Assembly: GCF_013283365.1 (NCBI RefSeq)
Contig: NZ_WBYM01000001.1
Span: 434,001-498,000, forward strand
Source of the DNA: Marinobacterium sp. xm-d-530
Lineage (GTDB): Bacteria; Pseudomonadota; Gammaproteobacteria; Pseudomonadales; Balneatricaceae
Length of the DNA stretch: 64,000 nucleotides
Reading direction: 5' to 3'
A program made the position numbers and the translations under genes. Positions 54,151-63,369 of this stretch are shown one piece after another. Under the pieces are notes generated by a model. It had not been told where the DNA came from. It worked only from the letters and a program-made list of their open reading frames with translations, and ran no database searches. The stretch's first letter is position 1. The number at the start of each line of letters is the position of its first letter.

Positions 54151-55297
54151 GCCAATTAAATTAGGAACCGTTGGCCTCGGGAGAGCTTTTTCCTTAAGTG
54201 CACCAGCGATTTCTGCTCATCCTGGTTTTGAATTGATTGCTGCCGCTGAACCCAACAATCATCACCGGGCATCTTTTGTAAAAGAGTTTGGTGGAGCAAC
54301 ATATAGTGATATTTCTGATTTACTGAAGAACACAGAAGTCGAAGCCATATATATATCTACACCTCATGGACTTCATAAGGAACATGCTTTAGCGGCTATT
54401 AATGCGGGCAAACATGTTCTAGTTGAAAAGCCAATGACGATAGCTATAGATGATGCTTCTGAACTCATCTCTGCCGCAAAGAAGGCTAATGTTAAACTTG
54501 TTGTTGGTCCTAGTCACAGTTTCGATGGACCTGTTGCGCTTGCTGAAAAGCTCATCAAAAGCGGGGAAATTGGAAACGTCCGCATGATTCACGCGCTCTA
54601 TGCAACCGACTTCCTTTATCGCCCTAGAACCTCGGCGGAACTCTCAACTGACCTCGGTGGCGGAGTCGTGTTCAGTCAAGCCGTACATCAGATTGACTTG
54701 GTAAGACGCCTTGCTGGCAAGCCTGCTAAACGAGTTACCGCAAAAACAGGCGGCGCATGGGATCCCAAGCGCCCCACAGAAGGCGCCTATTCCATGTTAA
54801 TAGACTTCGAAGACAAATTGTTTGCAAGCCTAACATACTCTGGATATGCACACTTTGATGGTGACCGTTTAATGGGAGATATCTCGGAACTTGGAATACC
54901 CAAATCACCCGACACAGGTGAAACAGCACGGCAAAAACTTGCATCGGTAACCAATGAAGTCGATTTCAAGGCATCACGGGGCTTCGTATCGCTTGATAGT
55001 TGTCCAAAAGCTGAAACACACGAGCATTTCGGGCAGGTTCTAGTCTTTGGTGATAAGGGCGACCTTCGTCTTACCGCTGCAGGGGTAGAAGTCCACAACA
55101 TTAATGGTCGCACTTTCCATAGTGCGCCTTTCAGAACTAGTAGAGCCGAGGTTTTCGATACACTTTATGAAGCTATTCGAAATCAAGTGCCACCATTACA
55201 GGATGGCGCATGGGGACGCGCCTCACTGGAAATCTGTCATGCACTTCTGGAAAGCGAAGCATTGGATGCATCAGTCAACCTCAAATATTCTACGTAA
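54134..55297 (+). CDS. pht4: Gfo/Idh/MocA dehydrogenase, dihydrodiol-dehydrogenase-like
   Basis: This 387-residue NAD(P)-dependent dehydrogenase has the Rossmann start KLGTVGLGRAFSLSAP, the IYISTPHGLHKEHALAAINA stretch and the EKP motif HVLVEKPMTI. In phthalate operons a Gfo/Idh/MocA member (Pht4/OphB) oxidises 4,5-dihydro-4,5-dihydroxyphthalate to 4,5-dihydroxyphthalate, which fits this context. A TTG at 54134, six bases after AAGGAG, is the likely start. An ATG at 54077 would lie in a different frame of the reductase and adds non-family residues. It overlaps the reductase by 17 bases. Confidence 0.83.
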   Translation: MSSIYKPIKLGTVGLGRAFSLSAPAISAHPGFELIAAAEPNNHHRASFVKEFGGATYSDISDLLKNTEVEAIYISTPHGLHKEHALAAINAGKHVLVEKPMTIAIDDASELISAAKKANVKLVVGPSHSFDGPVALAEKLIKSGEIGNVRMIHALYATDFLYRPRTSAELSTDLGGGVVFSQAVHQIDLVRRLAGKPAKRVTAKTGGAWDPKRPTEGAYSMLIDFEDKLFASLTYSGYAHFDGDRLMGDISELGIPKSPDTGETARQKLASVTNEVDFKASRGFVSLDSCPKAETHEHFGQVLVFGDKGDLRLTAAGVEVHNINGRTFHSAPFRTSRAEVFDTLYEAIRNQVPPLQDGAWGRASLEICHALLESEALDASVNLKYST

Positions 55298-55423
55298 AGC
55301 ATAGGAACTGAAATAGTTTCTAATTTCGTAGACCTTACACACAAAATATCATTTAAGTGGAAGTACATAATGACAGTCAGTCACATCGTTAGCTATCACT
55401 AATCTATACTCGGTAATTCAATC

Positions 55424-56008
55424 ATGACCTCAGAGAAACCCTTAACAGCTGAACATACCGCCAATGGATCAACGTCCTATCTCGTATCACTAAGGGTTTG
55501 CTATGAAAACGAGTATCATCTTAGTGACCAATTAACTAGGATCATTCCTAAACTAAAAAGCACGCCGGGATTCGAATCAATCGACGTCATAAGAAGAAAA
55601 GGTGGGCAAGGTGTAGACTTCTATCTTTTGACCCGATTTAAATCGCTGAAGGCACTAGAGTCTTGGAAAAATTCACCTCAAAGAATTGAAGCTCTGCGTC
55701 CAATAGAGGAAATGTCCATCACTGACATTTCAAGAGAACACGCGTCAGGTTCGAATATTTGGTTCGAGCCGGTAACATGTTTACCATCTCAACCATTACC
55801 ACCTCTTCATTGGAAACGCTGGGTTCTCAGCATTTTAGCGGTCTACCCACTATTGTTTTTGCTGATAAATCTCTTGCGCCCCATTACTTCTCAACTACCT
55901 GAAGCAATCGGTTTATTTTTAATCGTCTCGATTTTAACGGGGCTTACCACGTTCTATATAGTCCCTTGGCTTTCCAAAAGATTGATTACCTGGCTATCAC
56001 GCCGATGA
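55424..56008 (+). CDS. ABM-domain membrane protein
   Basis: This 194-residue protein has an antibiotic-biosynthesis-monooxygenase-like ferredoxin fold in the first 110 residues (VSLRVCYENEYHLSDQLTRI, TPGFESIDVIRRKGG, VDFYLLTRFKSLKALESWKN). Two C-terminal membrane segments follow (WVLSILAVYPLLFLLINLL, AIGLFLIVSILTGLTTFYIV). Related ABM-plus-two-helix proteins are widespread, and their role is unclear. It follows the dehydrogenase after 126 bp, and converges on the globin gene. It may be last in the reductase operon. Confidence 0.75.
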   Translation: MTSEKPLTAEHTANGSTSYLVSLRVCYENEYHLSDQLTRIIPKLKSTPGFESIDVIRRKGGQGVDFYLLTRFKSLKALESWKNSPQRIEALRPIEEMSITDISREHASGSNIWFEPVTCLPSQPLPPLHWKRWVLSILAVYPLLFLLINLLRPITSQLPEAIGLFLIVSILTGLTTFYIVPWLSKRLITWLSRR

Positions 56009-56065
56009 ATCAAAGCTTTATCTACCAGGTAGAGTTTCCGTAGGATATTTAAAAAGAAAAAATGC

Positions 56066-56449
56066 TTAATCGCAGTTGCGTACATTGTCAGCGAGTCTCG
56101 CTAACGGATCCTTTAGCATTATTTGAACTTCTTTTTCCAATCCTATCGATTCCATCGCCTCATACATACATTCAACCCATAATTCTGTTTCTTTAGGTCC
56201 TATTCGAAACGCAGCATGCGGCCCTGTCATACAGACAGATCCATACTTCTGCAGATACAGTTGAGGCCCACCCATCCATCCAATTAGGTATTCCGACAGC
56301 TTATTTCTTATTCCTGATAAGTCGTCCGCATGCATTTTTCTAAGCTGCGCATAATAGGGAGACGTGTCCATTAGGTCATAAAATTGATCTACCAGAGTCT
56401 TAATTCCTTGAGATCCAAGCGCAATGTATGGTGATTCGTATCTTTCCAC
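56066..56449 (-). CDS. Group II truncated haemoglobin
   Basis: This 127-residue protein fits the group II (trHbO-type) truncated globin pattern: FYDLMDTSPYYAQLRKMH, SEYLIGWMGGPQLYLQKYG, the proximal histidine in GPHAAFRIG and Trp G8 in ELWVECMYEAM. Such globins bind O2 tightly and may supply or buffer oxygen or detoxify NO or peroxide. It ends the minus-strand run from the Pht5-like gene to here, so a service role for the oxygenase is possible, although not shown. Confidence 0.87.
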   Translation of the reverse strand: MERYESPYIALGSQGIKTLVDQFYDLMDTSPYYAQLRKMHADDLSGIRNKLSEYLIGWMGGPQLYLQKYGSVCMTGPHAAFRIGPKETELWVECMYEAMESIGLEKEVQIMLKDPLARLADNVRNCD

Positions 56450-56528
56450 GTTAATGCTCCTTATTTATTATCATCAAAATACATATTGAAAGAATGAACA
56501 ATCAATGCGTAAAAGTTAATACTGCTCT

Positions 56529-57401
56529 TCATCCAAAATCACCTGCTAGGAGAGTCACGCCCAAAACAACTGATGAGACACCTACTAAAATGTGACGATT
56601 GAAAATTTCATTTTGCCTTGAATACATCCAAGTACCTGCAAGTACGAAAAGAGGTGTAGTTGCAGCAAGAGGCGCAACGACAACCAAAGCACCAGCAGCA
56701 AGTGCTATGTAGAGAAACACTGGGCCAGCGCTAGACAGAATTCCAGCTGTTAAAAAATAGCTAAGCTCTCGGCGATTACATGAAATTTTGATCCCAAAAA
56801 ACACAACGTATAGCGTAAGTACTATCCATGAAGTAATCACTGATACAGCGCTCGCTACTATAGGGTCAGTGCCGTTCTCAATTCCGATTTTTCTAAACCA
56901 TATAGATACGCCATAAGCCAGCGAAGCGAGAATAGGGGCGTAGAATGAAAAGAGCGTCTTTAGAACCGGAACTTTTAAACTTCTGGCTTGAGTTGATATA
57001 CCAATTAAAAAAGAACCTAACATAACAGCAATAGCACCCTCTAGCTGAGTGTACGTGGCGGTTTCACCGAGAAAAAAAACGCCTAATGCAACGGACACTA
57101 GAGGGTGTGTAAGCGTAATAGCGGTTGTGACGTTGGTACCTAACGCGGACATACCAATAAATTGAAATAGCCTACCTAACAAGGGTGCAAATAGACCAGC
57201 GAGTATAAAATATTGCCATTCCCTAAGATCTATATCTATTGAAGGTACGAAGAAAAAATTAAGAAGGGATAATATGAAAACGTTAATTGTTAGAGTAACC
57301 CATAACACGCTCAAATGTGTTGAGGTTTCTCTACCTAATTTTATAAGCAAAAAAGTACCGGCGAACATTAATGATGAAGCAAGTGCCCAAATAATTTCCA
57401 T
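56529..57401 (-). CDS. EamA/DMT-family transporter
   Basis: This 290-residue integral membrane protein has about ten hydrophobic segments in two repeated EamA halves (IIWALASSLMFAGTFLLIKL at the start and LVVVAPLAATTPLFVLAGTW near the end). The family moves metabolites outward or inward without an ATPase. In this cluster it could export a toxic intermediate, but the substrate is unknown. It lies between the TRAP permease and globin genes on the minus strand. Confidence 0.85.
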   Translation of the reverse strand: MEIIWALASSLMFAGTFLLIKLGRETSTHLSVLWVTLTINVFILSLLNFFFVPSIDIDLREWQYFILAGLFAPLLGRLFQFIGMSALGTNVTTAITLTHPLVSVALGVFFLGETATYTQLEGAIAVMLGSFLIGISTQARSLKVPVLKTLFSFYAPILASLAYGVSIWFRKIGIENGTDPIVASAVSVITSWIVLTLYVVFFGIKISCNRRELSYFLTAGILSSAGPVFLYIALAAGALVVVAPLAATTPLFVLAGTWMYSRQNEIFNRHILVGVSSVVLGVTLLAGDFG

Positions 57402-57453
57402 TACATATTCGCCGGTTTAATGAGATAGACGTCTATCTCATTTTTATCAAGAC

Positions 57454-59370
57454 CTAGAAGCCAAGCGAGCCTTTCACTTCTTTTCTTAGATGAGGAGTCG
57501 CAAGAACTGCGACTAGTGTAAATAATGACCCCAAGATTAAATTCACTATGCCAGGGAAAATAAATAATAATCCAGCAATAAACAGTGCCATTCTAATCAG
57601 TCTATCTAGATTGTTTTTAAGATAGCCCTCAACAGCTGCGCTTAGCAAAATCACTCCGATTACAGCGCTAGTGCAGCTAACCAGAATATTTAGAATACTG
57701 CCTTCCATAAGCAAACCATCTCCATACATAAATGCAAATGGAACTATAAATGCTGTTATAGCGAGTTTTACAGCACCAACTGCAATACCGAGCGGTTTAT
57801 CCTCGGCGATGGCTGCGGCCGCAAAAGCCGCAACTGCAACTGGAGGAGTCATCGCTGACAACACTGCAAAGTAAAGAATAAACATATTTGACTGCATTGC
57901 AGAAAAATCCAAGGAACTTAGGGTCGGGCCTATCAATACAGCTGCTAGAATAAATGCTGAAGGAGTAGGCATTCCCATACCGAGTATAATTGCCAACAAT
58001 GCCGATACGAGAAGCACTAAAAATGTGCTATTACCGGCAACCAGAAACACTAAATCAGCAAATTTACCACCCAACCCAGTCATGGATATCCCTCCAATAA
58101 CTAAGCCAGCAGCAGCACAAGCAGCCACAACAGAAACCATACGAACAGTCGTTTCACCTAAGGCTTCCCAGACGGCCTTTAGCCCCATCCGAGTAGAGGG
58201 TTTCACAGCAGCTACAGCTACTACACCTAGTGTAGCGAATGCTGCTACATAGGTTGGAGAAAATCCAAGTACAAGTGCGGCAGAGAGAACAACAAGTGGA
58301 ACTATAAATAAGCCGCCATTCGATAACGCATTTCTGACAGTTGGGACTTCATTTTCATCCATACCCATTAAACCCATTTTTTGGGAGCGTAAATGAACTT
58401 GGGTATACACACATAGATAATAAAGAAGTGCTGGAACTATCCCGGCTATAGCAATGTCACGATATTCAATACCAGTATATTCAGCCATAATAAATGCTGC
58501 AGACCCCATTACAGGAGGAAGTAAGCTACCACCCGTTGAAGCCGCCACTTCGACACTTCCCGCCAATGATTTCCCATAACCTAGTCTTTTCATTATAGGA
58601 ATAGTGATTGATCCAGTGGTTACAACGTCAGATGTAGGGGAGCCCGACATTGTTCCATAAAGTCCGGATGAAACAATCGCAATTTTAGCAGGCCCACCCA
58701 CTCTTCTACCTGCAACTGCTGATGCAAGGTTGTAGAAGAAATCTGCTCCACCAGCACGTGATAAAAAAGTACCAAACAATACAAATAGAAATGCATAGGT
58801 TGCTGCGACACGCAATGGAACACCAAATAAGCCATCGCTTGTAAACATCATAATATCTAGGAAGTGGTTATACCCAACTTCTCTAAAACCAAGGCCAAAT
58901 GGTAGGTTATGCCCAAATAGGTTATACAATACAAATACAGAGACTACACTTGTTAGACCAAAGCCGACAGTGCGCCTAGTTGCTTCTATGGTTAAAATTA
59001 GTAATGCAGAACCAGCTATAAGATCGGGCGTTTCTAAAGGGTAAAGTAGAGTAATTCGCTCAACAATTCGGTCGCTCTCCATAAAGAAATACGCGCCTAC
59101 TACTGCACTAGCAATAGATAGTATCCAATCTGTTGGCCCTGGCATATCCGACCGGCCCCAAGGACCAGCCGAATACATCAAGAAAAGTAAAACAAGGATT
59201 GACGATAGAAAAACAACCGTCATGCCGAATAAATCGACATAAACTACAGTGGTTGTATAAATTACAGCTAAAGCTATAACTGCGCCTAAAGTTTGGATAA
59301 TTTTCGCCAAACCAGGACTAAGCTGGCGCCTTGAGCCCGTCTGGAGTAGTGACGATAGAATTTCTTTCAT
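57454..59370 (-). CDS. TAXI-type TRAP transporter fused permease
   Basis: This 638-residue protein is a fused 4TM plus 12TM TRAP permease. The DctM-like part has IAIVSSGLYGTMSGSPTSDV, VEVAASTGGSLLPPVMGSAA and LAIILGMGMPTPSAFILAAV, hallmarks of the family. At least sixteen hydrophobic segments are visible. It is driven by an ion gradient and needs a periplasmic binding protein, here the TAXI gene 28 bp upstream. Its context makes phthalate or a related dicarboxylate the likely cargo, which is inference. Confidence 0.92.
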   Translation of the reverse strand: MKEILSSLLQTGSRRQLSPGLAKIIQTLGAVIALAVIYTTTVVYVDLFGMTVVFLSSILVLLFLMYSAGPWGRSDMPGPTDWILSIASAVVGAYFFMESDRIVERITLLYPLETPDLIAGSALLILTIEATRRTVGFGLTSVVSVFVLYNLFGHNLPFGLGFREVGYNHFLDIMMFTSDGLFGVPLRVAATYAFLFVLFGTFLSRAGGADFFYNLASAVAGRRVGGPAKIAIVSSGLYGTMSGSPTSDVVTTGSITIPIMKRLGYGKSLAGSVEVAASTGGSLLPPVMGSAAFIMAEYTGIEYRDIAIAGIVPALLYYLCVYTQVHLRSQKMGLMGMDENEVPTVRNALSNGGLFIVPLVVLSAALVLGFSPTYVAAFATLGVVAVAAVKPSTRMGLKAVWEALGETTVRMVSVVAACAAAGLVIGGISMTGLGGKFADLVFLVAGNSTFLVLLVSALLAIILGMGMPTPSAFILAAVLIGPTLSSLDFSAMQSNMFILYFAVLSAMTPPVAVAAFAAAAIAEDKPLGIAVGAVKLAITAFIVPFAFMYGDGLLMEGSILNILVSCTSAVIGVILLSAAVEGYLKNNLDRLIRMALFIAGLLFIFPGIVNLILGSLFTLVAVLATPHLRKEVKGSLGF

Positions 59371-59398
59371 TTATAAATCCCTGTTTTTAAATTGAAGC

Positions 59399-60394
59399 TT
59401 ATTTCAAACCAGCTTCTTTTAGATAACGCATTGCACCTTCGTGATATGGCACAACCGTCACTGATGACATAACTTCAGGAGTAAGTGCCTTCATTGCAGA
59501 GTGCACACCTGCAATTGACTTATAATTTTCGAAAAGAGCTTTTGTAAGACTGTAAGCTAGCTCCTCGTCCATATCTTCACGCACAGCTAGAGTTGCACCA
59601 AGAGATGCAGTGTGCACGGCACTAGGGGACCATTCATATGTACCAGCAGGAATATCGAAAGCAATTGTTCCACTTTCTTTATTTACAGCGTCTACCGTGT
59701 CTTTATTCATAGATAACAGCGTTAAATCGACACTACTAGCTGCCTGCATGATCGAGCTATGCTTCACAAACAGTGAATTGATTAGAAGATCTGCCCTGCG
59801 GTCTTGAATCAAAGAAATCTGCTCACCTGAAGCTGCATAAATAATCTTACCACCCCAGCTTTCAATATCTTTCTCTGAAACACCAATCGCGTTGAGCATC
59901 TCAATAGCAACATTAGAGGCAATATTTCCTCGCTTGTTGATAGCAATCGTAATAGGTGGTTTAACCTTTGCTATATCTTCGAAAGATTCAATTTTATATT
60001 CAGCAGCAAAGTCATTATTAACCAATGCTTGCATTGGAGCCCAAGTGTACATGTATGAAAGAACTCGCAAAGAGTCGACAGGCTCACGGAAAGGCGCATC
60101 ACCTTTTTTAGCTAAGAGCAATTCTGCATCATGGATAATTGCTAAATTAGCTTGATTACGTTCAAGCTGACCAACGTTAGCAATACCACCACCAGATGTC
60201 TGATATGTAATTTTAGAGTCTGGATAGCTTTGACGTACCGCACCGTCAATACCGGCTCCTAACAAGCTCCACAAGCCGCCAGGAGAAGCTCCAGCAACTG
60301 TCATCTGATAGCCTTCAGAATGAGCAATAGGAGCTTGCAATAAAACAACAGAGGCAGCTGTAGCTGCAATGTATTTTCTAAGTTTAGATAACAT
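59399..60394 (-). CDS. TAXI-family TRAP substrate-binding protein
   Basis: This 331-residue periplasmic receptor has a signal peptide (MLSKLRKYIAATAASVVLLQ then APIAHSEG) and the TAXI-family opening TVAGASPGGLWSLLGAGIDG. YQTSGGGIANVGQLERNQAN, which forms part of the ligand pocket, follows. It feeds the adjacent fused TRAP permease. GAAGG lies close to the start. It stands 105 bp downstream of the Pht5-like gene and is likely co-expressed with it. Confidence 0.92.
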   Translation of the reverse strand: MLSKLRKYIAATAASVVLLQAPIAHSEGYQMTVAGASPGGLWSLLGAGIDGAVRQSYPDSKITYQTSGGGIANVGQLERNQANLAIIHDAELLLAKKGDAPFREPVDSLRVLSYMYTWAPMQALVNNDFAAEYKIESFEDIAKVKPPITIAINKRGNIASNVAIEMLNAIGVSEKDIESWGGKIIYAASGEQISLIQDRRADLLINSLFVKHSSIMQAASSVDLTLLSMNKDTVDAVNKESGTIAFDIPAGTYEWSPSAVHTASLGATLAVREDMDEELAYSLTKALFENYKSIAGVHSAMKALTPEVMSSVTVVPYHEGAMRYLKEAGLK

Positions 60395-60499
60395 AATGAA
60401 TTTCCTTTTGTTTTTTTAATTTGGCTATTCGCCATCTATTTATTTGACCCAATTGCAACTGCAAAACAATATTATGCAGTCAGTGCCTGTCATATCGAC

Positions 60500-61492
60500 T
60501 TAAATCTTGAAGCCCTCCATACTAGATTTGTGAAATAGCTCTTCAGGTGCAACCAATCGCTTTGATAACCCCTCAGAAAAATGTTGCGCTAAAAAACGCT
60601 CTAATGTGTATTTATTCTGATCAAATCCATAAGACCAAAAGTCTTCTCCCATCATGGTTTTCGCTGCTCTTAATTGATCCTCGACAAATGGCAAAGTAAC
60701 TTTGGTTGCTGACGTATCAGATAAACGCTCAAGTGCAACTTCCTTAGACTTTTCAAATGCCTTAAACACGGAAAACGGCAACCATGGATGCTCCTCAACT
60801 AATGTTTTTCTAATTCCCAAAACATGCATGATTGGAAATAGTTGAGTTTTTTCATACCACTTTTTAGCCTCTGCCATAGGGTCAGAAAATAAATAACCAA
60901 CATTAGGGTGCCCTGCCACAAAACAACTTGGAGCTCTAGGTCCGATAACTGCATCTATTTCACCAGAAGCGAGCATTCCTGAAAGAGTTTGCCCTTCTGG
61001 AATATTATTTACACGCACTCCATCGCTTAGGTTTAAGTTGATTTTTTCAACTCGACCTGGGTCTTCGTACCCACCTCTTACCCACTCAATTTCATTTGGT
61101 TTAACACCATATTCTTCTTCAAGAATCATTCTTACCCAAACATTAGCCGTAAGCTGATACTCTGGAACACCGACACGCTTACCTCTCAAATCAGCTGGCG
61201 AGTTGATACCCTTATCGGTACGAATGTAGATTGATGTATGTCTAAAGGCTCTTGATGGAAAAACTGGAACCCCTATGTAAGGACTACTTCCCTCGGCTGT
61301 TTTAACTGTAAAGCTGCTCATAGAAAGCTCAGTGATATCAAAATCAGCATGCCTGAATGCTCTAAAGAAAATTTCTTCAGGATCATGCAGCATAAATACT
61401 GGATCCACGCCATCGATTAACACATCTCCATCTACTAATGGGCGTATGCGATCGTAGTTACCAACCGCTATTGATAGTTTGAGCTTACTCAT
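60500..61492 (-). CDS. pht5: 4,5-dihydroxyphthalate decarboxylase-like protein
   Basis: This 330-residue protein lacks a signal peptide but has the periplasmic-binding-protein type II fold of the Pht5/OphC family (LSIAVGNYDRIRPLVDGDV at the start, GVPVFPSRAFRHTSIYIRTD, LRGKRVGVPEYQLTANVWVR, and WVRGGYEDPGRVEKI). Pht5 removes a carboxyl group from 4,5-dihydroxyphthalate to give protocatechuate. With the Rieske oxygenase, its reductase and the Gfo-type dehydrogenase it completes the upper phthalate pathway. Some relatives are annotated as ABC-type binding proteins, but the lack of an export signal argues for the enzyme. Confidence 0.82.
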   Translation of the reverse strand: MSKLKLSIAVGNYDRIRPLVDGDVLIDGVDPVFMLHDPEEIFFRAFRHADFDITELSMSSFTVKTAEGSSPYIGVPVFPSRAFRHTSIYIRTDKGINSPADLRGKRVGVPEYQLTANVWVRMILEEEYGVKPNEIEWVRGGYEDPGRVEKINLNLSDGVRVNNIPEGQTLSGMLASGEIDAVIGPRAPSCFVAGHPNVGYLFSDPMAEAKKWYEKTQLFPIMHVLGIRKTLVEEHPWLPFSVFKAFEKSKEVALERLSDTSATKVTLPFVEDQLRAAKTMMGEDFWSYGFDQNKYTLERFLAQHFSEGLSKRLVAPEELFHKSSMEGFKI

Positions 61493-61777
61493 ATCTTCTT
61501 CTTGCCTACTTCTAGTTTGAATTTTTAGCTAAATAATATTTCAAGAGCCGATCGCGATTATCTGTTTATCCGCAATAGGCCAAAGATAGTTGCTTGTTGT
61601 TCAATTTAAATCGAGCCTTTTTGGCTTGCCATTTATTTGTACAGCAACGTCGTTATTTTTGTACTTCTAGCACCTTACAATTAGGGTAATCCCCCGTAAA
61701 TCTGGGTACATATTTGTAATATACCGATGCCAATTGGCTAAGATTTTGGCTCGCAAAGCAAACTTAGCAATAAAAAC

Positions 61778-61789
61778 TTAGATATCTAA
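61778..61789. promoter_or_regulatory. TTAG-N4-CTAA site upstream of pht5
   Basis: The palindrome TTAGATATCTAA fits the spacing of the cluster operators, though the centre differs. It lies 286 bp upstream of the Pht5-like start, within the 891-base gene-free interval 61,493-62,383. Confidence 0.35.
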
Positions 61790-61921
61790 TTTTTTTAGAC
61801 AATATTCCAAAATTAAAAGTTAGTCAACAACTTTTCGGGGCTTATCCTGATATTCCAGTCTTAAAAAATTATCAATACGATTGCTTGATACAACATCAAG
61901 AGAACGTAATAGACTGATTTT

Positions 61922-61947
61922 AAAAAAAAACCAGCAACAGCTGGTTT
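61922..61947 (-). terminator. Terminator between SRAP and pht5
   Basis: The eight-pair stem AAACCAGC / GCTGGTTT with a four-base loop is followed on the minus strand by a run of Ts (nine in total, including those in the stem). It isolates the Pht5-like gene from transcription coming from the SRAP gene. Confidence 0.85.
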
Positions 61948-62184
61948 AGGGGCATTTCCCCAAGAAAGACATTGACAAGGCATAGAAACCGCCAATGCCC
62001 CAAGGATGGCTAAGTCAGCGGATGGAATTAGTCCGTTTGAAATACATACGTAATGTCATCTATTGTGTTAGTACGACCACTAAGCAGTAAGATATTCAGC
62101 GAGTTACAATGAATAAAAACAAAATGTCGCTTTAGTTCAAAAGATGGTTAGATAAAGTCTACACTCATTACATCACTCATGAAG

Positions 62185-62218
62185 AAAATTAGCAATAAAA
62201 ATTTTTATTGCTAATTTT
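62185..62218. repeat. 34-bp perfect palindrome
   Basis: The halves AAAATTAGCAATAAAAA and its complement meet without a spacer. The half-site TTAGCAATAAAAA also occurs once at 61,764-61,776. It lies between the SRAP stop and the Pht5-like promoter region. It could act as a terminator in either direction (T-run on both strands) or as a protein-binding site. Confidence 0.65.
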
Positions 62219-62383
62219 TTTGCGGGACGGCGGGGCTATATCCTACATTGACTCCAGATTTCCTATCCTTGCGCAGCTGAATAGTAGATTCGTCTTCTGT
62301 ATTTTAAGCCACACTCTTCAACATTTAGATTAGTGTGTTGCGCTGTTCATTTGAATCTAAAGCTATTAGCCGTCATCCAGAGG

Positions 62384-63070
62384 TTAGCTTGAAACTATAA
62401 TCTCTTGGCTATCGTTAAGGTACCTAGGGGCATCTTTAAGCCGACTATTATTAATTGATGGGTCAATCGCTCTAACAAGCATACTTTGCGGTAGAGGAGC
62501 TTTCAGGAGCTCTCGCAGATCCTTTAAATCAGCCCTCTCTTCTAACCATGTATTTGCCTGTTTTGAATCCAGAAACAAAGGCTGACGAGAGTGAAATGCT
62601 TTAAAGTCCTTACAAGCGTTTGTAGTTACCATCGCACATGTATCTAGAACAATCTCACCATCAGTCCATTGAGACCAAACACCTGCAGCTGCCATACAAC
62701 CTTGCTCATACCTAACCAGGTAAGGCTGCCTTAAAGCACCTTCTTTACGCCATTCAATAAAGGATGTCATGGGTATGATTATGCGGTGGTGTCTAAAGCT
62801 ACCCTGGAATGCTTTGCTCTTATCTAGCGTCTCAGCACGGGCATTGAACATAGAGTACTGAGTAGTGATCTCCTTTGCCCAAACAGGCGTTAACCACCAC
62901 CTCATAGGCCTTAGGGCTCTAATACCTTCCTCTTCAGATACGACAGGTATTTGTTCAGTTGGAGCCAAGTTAAAGAAGCTAGGGATATTTGCGCGACCAA
63001 ATGAAACACCCAAGTCATCCATCAGGGCTTGTGTATCGTCGTTATCCTCGAGATTGTATCTACCGCACAT
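62384..63070 (-). CDS. yedK: SRAP (YedK/HMCES-like) protein
   Basis: This 228-residue SOS response-associated peptidase family protein begins MCGRYNL, where the cysteine after Met is the catalytic residue that forms a thiazolidine crosslink with abasic sites in single-stranded DNA. Other family blocks are NLAPTEQIPVV, MRWWLTPVWAKE, FNARAETLDKSKAFQGSFRH, and RRIIPMTSFIEW-like IIIPMTSFIEWRKEG. A histidine for catalysis is present in FHSRQPLFL. Mobile elements often carry such genes. It lies near the right end of the island. Confidence 0.93.
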   Translation of the reverse strand: MCGRYNLEDNDDTQALMDDLGVSFGRANIPSFFNLAPTEQIPVVSEEEGIRALRPMRWWLTPVWAKEITTQYSMFNARAETLDKSKAFQGSFRHHRIIIPMTSFIEWRKEGALRQPYLVRYEQGCMAAAGVWSQWTDGEIVLDTCAMVTTNACKDFKAFHSRQPLFLDSKQANTWLEERADLKDLRELLKAPLPQSMLVRAIDPSINNSRLKDAPRYLNDSQEIIVSS

Positions 63071-63139
63071 TCAATCACTCCTTCTAGTTATTTGAATATA
63101 CCGGATAGGAGTCGTTGCGCAATTAATTAGAGATTTAGG

Positions 63140-63205
63140 GTGCGCAAGAAGTACGCAGGATGTGTGCAACAAGTGCGCAGCATCTATGCAAGAAGTGTGC
63201 ACAAT
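63140..63205 (+). repeat. Three tandem 22-bp iterons near attR
   Basis: Units at 63140-63161, 63162-63183 and 63184-63205 share the core TGCAASAAGTRYGCA with two to four substitutions each. They stand 250 bp inside attR, in the gene-free interval 63,071-63,736. The sequence AATTGCGCACTT at 63,221 is also found at 45,499. Binding sites for AlpA or a Rep protein are plausible. Confidence 0.7.
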
Positions 63206-63369
63206 TGCAGGGGTGTGAAAAATTGCGCACTTCGCATCAAAACACATTTTAGAGTTGCCTATGTTTTGCGCTCCTAGTTTTGTGTAAGATTTATTCGAAG
63301 AATTATGCTTTTTAGCTTATTTTTTGATCCGCAATCGAATACACAGCAAACAAAAAGCACTCAAAATAC

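Noticed and set aside
63140-63205. CRISPR array
   Set aside because: The repeats are contiguous without spacers and diverge from unit to unit, and no cas genes are in the window.
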